Shown: piece after piece, positions 47,540 through 53,283 of the stretch
Layout of the letters: each line of letters opens with the position of its first letter
How positions within the stretch are numbered: the first letter of the stretch is position 1
Virus record (IMG/VR): IMGVR_UViG_3300021090_000027
Span: 1 to 53,283 of that record
Strand: one strand, 5' to 3'
From: a virus
DNA length: 53,283 bases
Notes under the pieces: model-generated
Database searches by the model: none
Seen by the model: only the letters and a program-made list of their open reading frames with translations
What the model was told of the DNA's origin: nothing
Position numbers and translations under genes: made by a program

Positions 47540-48760
47540 TTACACGACGTGCAGTCTCCGGACCTTCCTGGGGGCACCTGTGGCCGCTGGCGCGGTCATG
47601 TGCTCGGGCTTGCGCCTGAGCTCGATCATCCGTCTCCCTTCAGTGACCGTATTGAGGGCGACCCTGCTGACTTCGATACCAATGTAATCTTCTGTGACGT
47701 CTTGAGATTTATGACCTAGAAGGGCCATCGTCAATCGGATCGGACTGTCCGGGAGAACCTCGAACCCTCCTGCGGGTCCTGCCCGCATCACCAGTTCATC
47801 GTGGAAAGCGCGTGCCGCGCTGCGGCGTAGGCAGTGCATGGCGTTCTTAAAGGTGGGGAAACCCAGTTTATGAAGGGCAGTCTGGACGAATACCCCACAA
47901 TGCCCGATGGGTTTCGCGTAGTTCAGAGTCCGAACCATCACGAACTTCCCGTCCGGGCCTTGCACGACCCGCCCGTTGCCCTGACGGTAGGCGGGCATAA
48001 GCGGCCAGTCCATATCAATATGGAACACACCCTGACTCGCCAGGTTCTGCCGGTAGAATTTTGTCCACCGTTCGAGTTCCTCCTGGAACTCGATGACCTG
48101 GTTGATGTGATGCCGGATCATCGGCGCATTCCTTTGGGTGCTCTTCTCCCGGTTGATCCACAGACCGGGGATCCGCTTCCCGGTCTGGTTAACGGTCTCG
48201 TCCAAGTCAGACCATTTAGACAACCGGATCTCTCCGGTACGTTGTGCTGTGTACAGGCCGACAGCGATCAACCACCGGTGCAGCGGATCAGTCGCCGAGT
48301 CCAGTAGGTCAGGCCATTCCTCGGATGGAACCCGGAGAAGCCCGGAGCTTCCGGAGTTCACACGCTTGACCTTTAGCTCTGCGGCGGGGCTGACCTTGGT
48401 CAGCTTGAATTTCTTCCCCGTTTCAGGGTCTTCGACCCCGAACGTCCTGGTCCATGCGAAAAAAGATTTAATAACTCGAACGTCAGCGTTCAACGTGGAT
48501 GGTGACAATGGCACCATTTTCCCGTTCCGCATGATCCTGGCCTGGGATCGGTGGGTACGCCACGCGGTGACGTGGTGCAGGTCAACCGTGTTGATGTCGA
48601 TCTTGCCACCAGGCAAGCCCTTGGTGACGTCGGCACGGAACGAGTTGATCATCGACCGATCCTTGTCGAGTGTCCCGTCCTTCATGTCGTCGAAGTGCTC
48701 ACGGTGCTCTAGCCACTGGTCGATGGCGTCTGCGAGATCAACGTTCGGTTGCCTGGCCAT
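47540..48760 (-). CDS. int: Tyrosine integrase
   Basis: ATG 48760 with AGGGGAG upstream is chosen over 48832. The 406-aa protein has an N-terminal DNA-binding region (residues 5-130) and a catalytic domain with Arg174 (TAQRTGEIRLSKW), His309 and Arg312 (HCLRRSAARAF), His350 and Tyr359 (LGHKSQDVTEDYIG). These are the tyrosine recombinase active-site residues. It would integrate the phage at an attB site, so the phage is likely temperate. The stop codon overlaps an ACGTTAC motif that recurs in the region upstream of the gene. Confidence 0.9.
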   Translation of the reverse strand: MARQPNVDLADAIDQWLEHREHFDDMKDGTLDKDRSMINSFRADVTKGLPGGKIDINTVDLHHVTAWRTHRSQARIMRNGKMVPLSPSTLNADVRVIKSFFAWTRTFGVEDPETGKKFKLTKVSPAAELKVKRVNSGSSGLLRVPSEEWPDLLDSATDPLHRWLIAVGLYTAQRTGEIRLSKWSDLDETVNQTGKRIPGLWINREKSTQRNAPMIRHHINQVIEFQEELERWTKFYRQNLASQGVFHIDMDWPLMPAYRQGNGRVVQGPDGKFVMVRTLNYAKPIGHCGVFVQTALHKLGFPTFKNAMHCLRRSAARAFHDELVMRAGPAGGFEVLPDSPIRLTMALLGHKSQDVTEDYIGIEVSRVALNTVTEGRRMIELRRKPEHMTAPAATGAPRKVRRLHVV

Positions 48761-49000
48761 GATGATCAACTCCCCTGGTGTGGTGGTCTCCAGGTCGATC
48801 GTAACGTGACCGTTTAGCAATGACAACCCCACAGGCCAAACTGGCCTCTGACCAGTAACGTTACGACTTTCAGGTAATAAGTAAGTATCCCGTGATACTT
48901 ATGGGGCCATCCACCTGCGGTTTTGCACGGGTCGTACGTACCAGAAGTGTTCTTGGGTGAGGGTCTAGTCTCATCGTGCACACTGAGGTAACGTGGACTC
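48761..49000. promoter_or_regulatory. Divergent control region between int and regulator
   Basis: The 240-nt gap between the divergent genes holds three GTAACGT motifs (48801, 48855 within the palindrome GTAACGTTAC, and 48988), an 8-bp hairpin or operator at 48882-48901, and a 5-bp inverted repeat at 48833-48847. These are good candidates for repressor or integrase/excisionase sites. Confidence 0.6.
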
Positions 49001-49504
49001 ATGCCAAGTCCACGAAAGTCACCGGGCCGAGTGCGGGCCGAAGAGCTGCTGCTGATCAACCCTCGACCGCTTGCGGCGTTCGAGGTGCTGAAGGAGGAGG
49101 GTTTCACGACGACGTTGGGTCATGTGAGGCAGATCAAGCAGAAGATGGGGAACATTCCCACTGTCAACGGGAACCATCATGAGACCCTGCCCTGGGTCCT
49201 TGCCAGGCAGCATCAGAACCACTACCCGGCGTTGATGTTGAGGGCGCTGTCGCGCCGTCAGCAGGGTCTGCCGTTGGCGTCGGACCCGAGTAAGGCGGTG
49301 GTCATCGGTGGGAAACTGGATCGTTGGCTGGCGACCTTGGCCCGCCAGGACAAGGTCATTCACTACACCAAGGAAGATGGGTTCGTGCTTGTCCCTCGTC
49401 GGTACGCTCTGAATAAGTGGGATGAGAGGGAACCGGTTGATCCGCCTTGGATAAGATTGCCTCAACTGCCTGGTTTGGAGGAGGATTTTATCCTTTGTAA
49501 GTGA
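49001..49504 (+). CDS. Putative regulator divergent from integrase (167 aa)
   Basis: The N-terminal 50 residues are basic and look like a helix-turn-helix (FEVLKEEGFTTTLGHVRQIK). The middle is helical with many Arg/Gln, and the C-terminal part has W-rich sequence (LNKWDEREPVDPPWIRLP). Its divergent position from int, the operator-like motifs between, and the terminator after it fit a lysogeny regulator or repressor. No family recognised with certainty. Confidence 0.55.
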   Translation: MPSPRKSPGRVRAEELLLINPRPLAAFEVLKEEGFTTTLGHVRQIKQKMGNIPTVNGNHHETLPWVLARQHQNHYPALMLRALSRRQQGLPLASDPSKAVVIGGKLDRWLATLARQDKVIHYTKEDGFVLVPRRYALNKWDEREPVDPPWIRLPQLPGLEEDFILCK

Positions 49505-49509
49505 TCAAG

Positions 49510-49544
49510 AGAGCCCCCGGTCCGAAGACCGGGGGCTCTTCTTT
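49510..49544 (+). terminator. Terminator after putative regulator
   Basis: A perfect 13-bp GC-rich stem (49510-49522 with 49527-49539), CGAA loop, followed by TCTTT. It ends the regulator transcript and separates it from the early block. Confidence 0.85.
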
Positions 49545-49781
49545 GCACCGGATGATGAGTAGTAGTTATTATATATAATAGTATAGACCGGCCGAAGCCG
49601 GTCTATTTATAGTACATATCTATCAAATCAAGTGATTAAGAATTCAGTATACACAGTTCATCTTCCGGTGTCAACCTATTAAAGGTCATCCGAAGGGATG
49701 ACCTTGTTTTCTGCACTACCCGTAGATAGCCCGGCGATGCCGGGCATATTATGTTCATGTAAGCACAACCGAAGGGTTGGA
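49545..49781 (+). other. AT-rich early leader with hairpins
   Basis: The first part is very AT-rich (around 49565-49585). Hairpins: 49583-49606 (10 bp, CGAA loop), 49682-49705 (10 bp, GAAG loop, followed by a T-rich tract, so terminator-like), 49729-49745 (7 bp, GAT loop) and 49766-49779 (5 bp, GAAG loop, placing the ribosome binding site in and beside the loop). Promoters for the early block probably lie here, but no consensus pair is certain. Confidence 0.6.
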
Positions 49782-50012
49782 ATGAAACTTAATAACTACA
49801 TTAGACCAGCAAATGGGGCAGTTAGTATTATATATCCCCCATCAGGCATATGCCTGATGGTTGACACTCGCCTTGAATTAGATCCATTAGATTGGGATGA
49901 GTGCGTAACGCTTTGTTACGCACAGGGGTACGAGCTTCTCTCCGATGAACCCACCACGGTCAGTGGACCGTGGGAGTTCTGGGATATGCATCCCCTGCCT
50001 GAGGCAGCATGA
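49782..50012 (+). CDS. First early gene, AT-richer hypothetical protein (76 aa)
   Basis: ATG 49782 follows AAGGG; the frame to 49698 is not used. The protein has Cys residues (GICLM, DECVTLC) and ends with a Trp/Asp-rich segment (PWEFWDMHP). Its codons are more AT-rich than those of neighbouring genes, and three stem-loops lie within the coding sequence (49840-49859, 49901-49923, 49954-49973). Function unknown. Confidence 0.6.
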   Translation: MKLNNYIRPANGAVSIIYPPSGICLMVDTRLELDPLDWDECVTLCYAQGYELLSDEPTTVSGPWEFWDMHPLPEAA

Positions 50013-50842
50013 CAGGTCCAAGTCACCTGAGCTATTCAGGACTCAGTACGTACAAGGAATGCGGCGAAAAGTTTCGGCTGACCCGCCTCGTCAAGGTCCC
50101 GGAAGTGCCCGGTTGGGCACTCATCGGCGGTAGTGCAGTGCACACCGCCACGGAAAACCTCGACAGAGTACTCATGGGTGTTGAGGCCACAGGGCCAACA
50201 ACATTCATGGAAGCATTCGAGGAAGAGATCCGTAAAAGGATCGATTCCACTGGTACACCTGAGTCAGAGTTCAGGATCAGCGGTAAAAAGTCGGTCGCTT
50301 GGCCGAACAAGGAAGACAGAATGTGGTGGCAATACCACGGGCAGTCTTTCGTAGAAAACTATGTGCAATGGCAGCAACGGTACACCGGCACCATTTGGAT
50401 CACCCCTGAGGGTGTTCCAGCTATCGAGATTTCTGTGGATGCAAACTACGGCGGTGCCGTAGTCCCTGGATACATAGACAGGATCTTTGAAGAGGTAAAT
50501 CCACGGACCAGACGTAAAACTCTGCGCGTGATAGACCTCAAAGCAGGACGTACGACACCCACCGATCCCCTTCAGCTCGCGGTTTATGCGTGGGGCCTAC
50601 CAAACCTCTGGCCACGTCCAGTAATAGGTTCCTACTTTATGGCCCGGGACGGGATGCTCGTTGGGAACTATGACCTGACTGATAGCTTGGGAATGCTTCA
50701 GTACGAATTCGGTGGCGCTTGGAAAGCTATCCAGGCAGGGTATTTCCCTGCAAGGCAGTCATTCATGTGTAACTATTGTTCGGTCCGGGACTTCTGTTGG
50801 GCTAAAGAAGGTGACCTCTCGGAACAGGTGAAACCCTTTTGA
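50009..50842 (+). CDS. Cas4/RecB-like PD-(D/E)XK exonuclease
   Basis: The 277-aa protein has the nuclease motifs: His near AVHTAT, GYIDRIFEE (Asp), RVIDLKAG (D-x-K) and QLAVYAW (Q-x3-Y). Cys18 plus Cys254, Cys257 and Cys263 (CNYCSVRDFC) are placed to hold a 4Fe-4S cluster as in Cas4 and AddB. It would resect DNA ends for recombination or replication. It overlaps the preceding gene by 4 nt. A defence or anti-defence role cannot be read from sequence. Confidence 0.85.
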   Translation: MTGPSHLSYSGLSTYKECGEKFRLTRLVKVPEVPGWALIGGSAVHTATENLDRVLMGVEATGPTTFMEAFEEEIRKRIDSTGTPESEFRISGKKSVAWPNKEDRMWWQYHGQSFVENYVQWQQRYTGTIWITPEGVPAIEISVDANYGGAVVPGYIDRIFEEVNPRTRRKTLRVIDLKAGRTTPTDPLQLAVYAWGLPNLWPRPVIGSYFMARDGMLVGNYDLTDSLGMLQYEFGGAWKAIQAGYFPARQSFMCNYCSVRDFCWAKEGDLSEQVKPF

Positions 50843-51201
50843 ATGAAAAAGAATTCGATCTAGAAGCTACATGGGTTACCGCGCTTCTCGACGTGGGTGT
50901 CCTCAGAGTTGAACTGGAACGTTCAGCTGTAGCTGAGGGTTACCGTTGGTATGGTGACGGAAAAGTAGACGACCTTCAGGACAGTACAAAATATGCGACT
51001 GCTTTGCAGTCGGTGTACGCACAGTACTGTCGGCAACCTACCTCGTGGACTCGGTTGCTGTCGTACCTCGCTAACTCCACCATGTTCTCGGAGAACGAGG
51101 AAGCATTGAGAGAGAACCTGATCAAGATCGCAGCAATGACTGTGGCCTGGGTTGAAGATATTGACCGCCGTTCACGTAACGGCGCTAAGGATGGTAAATA
51201 A
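50839..51201 (+). CDS. Hypothetical helical protein (120 aa)
   Basis: TTG 50839 is in frame and overlaps the upstream stop; the nearby ATG at 50843 is in a short frame and unlikely. The protein is helical throughout (TSWTRLLSYLANSTMFSE, then LIKIAAMTVAWVEDIDRR). It sits in the recombination block. A MazG-like or pyrophosphohydrolase-like fold is a weak possibility. Confidence 0.6.
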   Translation: MNEKEFDLEATWVTALLDVGVLRVELERSAVAEGYRWYGDGKVDDLQDSTKYATALQSVYAQYCRQPTSWTRLLSYLANSTMFSENEEALRENLIKIAAMTVAWVEDIDRRSRNGAKDGK

Positions 51202-51588
51202 ATGGCTGAAGACTGGTCGTTGCAAGTGAACTTCAAGATTGGGCAGGACCTGATTAACGTCCGTGCAGCGGACGGACCAGAGTTGCAGGGTCTGCTTGAT
51301 GAGTTGGGTGATGCTGCACCGAAGATCACCGATACAGCGAAGCTGTTGGGTGCCGTACAGGTCACCAGTACCGTTCTCGGGGGGCAGCAACCCACCTATG
51401 GCACACCAGGGCCTGCACCTGGTCCTAGCCCTGTGCAGGATGGTCCTCCGCCTGCTGGGGCGGAGTTCTGCCAGCACGGTCAGATGGTGTTCAAGTCTGG
51501 GATCAGTACGAAGGGCAACGCGTTCGCGTTGCATGAGTGCCCGGTCAAGGACCCGAACTGTCAAACCAAGTGGGCTAAGCGCCGGTAA
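51202..51588 (+). CDS. Recombination-block protein with C-terminal Cys/His motif (128 aa)
   Basis: The N-terminal 60 residues are helical and beta-like (WSLQVNFKIGQDLINVRA); a Pro/Gly-rich linker (residues 66-83) follows. The C-terminal part has CQHGQMVFKSG...LHECPVKD...C, a compact metal-binding motif found in proteins near RecA/primase genes in actinophages. ssDNA binding is a reasonable guess. Confidence 0.65.
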   Translation: MAEDWSLQVNFKIGQDLINVRAADGPELQGLLDELGDAAPKITDTAKLLGAVQVTSTVLGGQQPTYGTPGPAPGPSPVQDGPPPAGAEFCQHGQMVFKSGISTKGNAFALHECPVKDPNCQTKWAKRR

Positions 51589-51842
51589 TGGAATACGGAG
51601 AGCTCAGGGCGGACCCTAAAGGCCCATCGGTATACGCTCTTGGTCCTGGTCAATCTCTCACGATCATTTCCACGGTGAAGTACGAGGAAGCATACGTGGC
51701 AGTGATTGAAGGGCTGGAGAGCAGGATAAGTGGCTTACAGGCCACATGCACGAGGCGGCTGGCAGAGGTCACATACAAGGACGGCCTCATTGAAGAACTA
51801 AGAGGGCAGTTGAATGCTGACGGCATCAAGAGCCTTACATAA
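51588..51842 (+). CDS. Hypothetical coiled-coil protein (84 aa)
   Basis: Starts by TAATG overlap. After a strand-rich N-terminus, residues 40-80 form a charged helix (YVAVIEGLESRISGLQ, LIEELRGQLNADG) likely to be a coiled coil. Overlaps the ATPase start by 29 nt. Function unknown. Confidence 0.6.
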   Translation: MEYGELRADPKGPSVYALGPGQSLTIISTVKYEEAYVAVIEGLESRISGLQATCTRRLAEVTYKDGLIEELRGQLNADGIKSLT

Positions 51843-52611
51843 GGCTAAGGATGCTACCCCACTCCCGGTGGTGGCAGAACTTCAGGCATTGCATGAGCTT
51901 GGAGTTCTGCCCCGTCTGGGGCAGATGCTGATGATCGTTGGTCAACCAGGTGCTGGTAAATCAACGTTCGCATTGTGGTACGCATTCAAGTTGGGTTTAC
52001 CTACCTTGTATTTCTCCGCTGACATGGCAGCACATACCGCTATCACTAGGCTCGGTGCGTTGAGCACCGGGTTGACAGTGAGCGCAGTGTCTGATGCTAT
52101 TGAATACGGTGGGTTGGAATACATTCAGGAAGAATTGGATGGGTCACCCATCCAATGGTGTTTCGATTCCAGTCCGTCATTGCAGGACATCGCGGATGAA
52201 CTCGACTCCTATGTAGAATTGTGGGACGCGTACCCGAAGATAATTATTGTTGATAACGCAATGAATGTGGAGGGGGCATCCGGTGAAGACGTTGGCGGGA
52301 TTCGATTTGTTTTACAGGAACTTCACCGCCTGGCAAGGGAAACCGGTTGTGCTGTGCTCGTTCTTCATCATGCACGAGAAGAGGGTAATCCATTGGAGCC
52401 TTCAGCGCGTGAAAAGATTCAAGGTAAAGTTGCGCAACTGCCAGAGCTAATTCTGACTGTTGCTCTCGACGGAGAGCAATTTAAGATAGCACCGGTGAAG
52501 AACAGGAATGGGTATCAGGATCCGTCTGGGAAAAACTGCCGACGTTTGTTGGCGGACCCGGAAAGGGCAACGTTCGGGCATTACGTTCCCAAGATTTATG
52601 GAGGTTACTAA
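51814..52611 (+). CDS. RecA-fold / DnaB-like ATPase (helicase)
   Basis: This 265-aa protein has a Walker A (GQPGAGKST at 43-51), a Walker B (IIIVDN, residues about 145-150) and a later strand with LVLHHAREE. This is the single-domain RecA-type core of small phage DnaB-like helicases or RecA-like ATPases. The C-terminal segment with KNRNGYQDPSG resembles a DNA-binding loop. Likely the replicative helicase or recombination ATPase, next to nuclease and primase genes. Confidence 0.8.
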   Translation: MLTASRALHKAKDATPLPVVAELQALHELGVLPRLGQMLMIVGQPGAGKSTFALWYAFKLGLPTLYFSADMAAHTAITRLGALSTGLTVSAVSDAIEYGGLEYIQEELDGSPIQWCFDSSPSLQDIADELDSYVELWDAYPKIIIVDNAMNVEGASGEDVGGIRFVLQELHRLARETGCAVLVLHHAREEGNPLEPSAREKIQGKVAQLPELILTVALDGEQFKIAPVKNRNGYQDPSGKNCRRLLADPERATFGHYVPKIYGGY

Positions 52612-52802
52612 TGGTTAGCCCCATTCTCAAGTACTTTGAATACGGACACCTGCCAGAGAAGCTACGTGTTGTGTCGGCTCACGTTGGCACTGTTGCCATG
52701 ATCATGGAAGATGCTCTCCCGGATGGTCCGGAGAAATCGGCCGGTCTTCGGAAGCTACTCGAGGCTAAGGATGCGTTCGTTAGGGCGGCACTCGATGACT
52801 GA
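52611..52802 (+). CDS. Conserved small actinophage protein (63 aa)
   Basis: TAATG overlap with the ATPase. The sequence follows a small actinophage family: YFEYGHLPEKLRVVSAHV, then a helix ending LRKLLEAKDAFVRAAL. Common in actinophage genomes, function unknown. Confidence 0.7.
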   Translation: MVSPILKYFEYGHLPEKLRVVSAHVGTVAMIMEDALPDGPEKSAGLRKLLEAKDAFVRAALDD

Positions 52803-53022
52803 TGAACCTAAGATCAAGTTCCGGGTTCACATCCCAGCACAGAATCAGTACTTCGAGTACACCAGGTTCGATTGGGAACTCGCGGTAGACACGGACGAAA
52901 TTGATTTCCTCATCGATACGGACGTGTCGGATATGGAAATTGACATGCAGTATTTCGTGGGCGATGAGGAGGTTTACCCTTATGGTGGTGCCCCGAAGAT
53001 CACGGATCAACCGGGGCCGTGA
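52795..53022 (+). CDS. Hypothetical acidic protein (75 aa)
   Basis: ATG 52795 begins within the end of the upstream gene (the frame to 52711 is rejected). The product has a beta-like N-terminus and a very acidic middle (VDTDEIDFLIDTDVSDMEID). It overlaps the nuclease start at 52982 by 41 nt. Function unknown; the acidity recalls DNA mimics but that is speculation. Confidence 0.6.
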   Translation: MTDEPKIKFRVHIPAQNQYFEYTRFDWELAVDTDEIDFLIDTDVSDMEIDMQYFVGDEEVYPYGGAPKITDQPGP

Positions 53023-53283
53023 AACAGAATTCATCCTGGCCGAGTACTTGCAAGCGTACTGGCCTGAAGCTCACGCGACAGGTAAGAGCGCACCTGGTGA
53101 TGACATTGTGGGTACTGGAGTGTTGGCTATCGAAGCGAAAGCTACAGCTCACAATCCTATTCTTCCTGCTTTACGTCAAGCTCATGGGCGTGCTCGTGAT
53201 GGTCAAATTCCGGTGGTGATCTGGCGACCTAATGGGTTCGGTCCAGCGAACGTCGCTGACTGGGTTGTTGCAACAAGAGTAAG
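52982..53283 (+). CDS. Holliday-junction-resolvase-like nuclease, N-terminal part
   Basis: ATG 52982 follows GAGGAGG with nine nt spacing. The gene continues at base 1 across the circle. Residues include FILAEYLQAYWP, GKSAPGDDIVG (acidic) and VLAIEAKAT (E-x-K), together a small PD-(D/E)XK-type core like phage junction resolvases. It would resolve branched DNA before packaging. The full protein is about 118 aa after collapsing the repeat. Confidence 0.8.
   Translation, partial: MVVPRRSRINRGRETEFILAEYLQAYWPEAHATGKSAPGDDIVGTGVLAIEAKATAHNPILPALRQAHGRARDGQIPVVIWRPNGFGPANVADWVVATRV
53132..53283. repeat. Terminal direct repeat, right copy (circular overlap)
   Basis: Matches 1-152 except T at 53164 versus G at 33. 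The codon is leucine in both. See the left-copy entry. Confidence 0.95.

Overview
The window is the near-complete genome of a tailed double-stranded DNA phage of an actinobacterium. The last 152 bases (53132-53283) repeat the first 152 with one synonymous difference, and a nuclease gene reads across the junction, so the molecule closes into a circle of about 53.1 kb or is circularly permuted. The actinobacterial host is inferred from a WhiB-like protein (7203-7673) and two Lsr2-like proteins (7761-8255, 8573-9064), families essentially restricted to Actinobacteria and their phages. Most genes have strong AAGGGGAGA-type ribosome binding sites and ATGA or TAATG overlaps.

Layout. (1) Early plus-strand block, 49782 through the junction to 4394: Cas4-like exonuclease, RecA-fold ATPase, junction-resolvase-like nuclease, DnaG-like primase split over two overlapping frames, a run of tiny ORFs, a DUF2829/Tad2-like protein, a metallophosphoesterase and a sigma-factor-like protein, ending at a strong terminator. 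(2) Minus-strand accessory block, 15085 down to 4456: about 30 small genes, mostly unknown, including whiB, the lsr2 pair, small membrane proteins and Cys-rich proteins. (3) Non-coding, hairpin-rich 15086-16663 between the divergent accessory and late blocks. (4) Late plus-strand block 16664-45947: beta-rich structural proteins, terminase, portal, a 1546-aa virion protein, an NlpC/P60 hydrolase, two tRNAs, scaffold, major capsid, spikes and fibres, M15 endolysin, holin-like proteins, tail adaptor and nozzle. No tape-measure gene or tail-assembly frameshift is seen, which suggests a short-tailed (podovirus-like) particle. (5) Lysogeny region 46038-49504: two minus genes (one SLOG-type), a structured intergenic region with three repeated hairpins, a tyrosine integrase (minus) and a divergent putative regulator.

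Phage-carried accessory genes ('morons') sit inside the late block: minus-strand genes with zinc-binding motifs at 19492-19800, 30043-30336 and 40000-40875, and a plus-strand pair at 44983-45947 with its own apparent leaderless promoter and a palindrome.

The most unusual feature is architectural. All three main operon leaders (about 15200-15950, 16268-16660 and 49583-49779) are packed with short, perfect hairpins, often with 3-5 nt loops and unrelated sequences. In the late leader the last hairpin covers the ribosome binding site of the first late gene; in the early leader hairpins continue into the first gene. Together with the triple repeated hairpin beside the integrase, these are the best candidates for an undescribed RNA-level control system. 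All functional calls rest on reading the sequence and on remembered family motifs; no database search was run.
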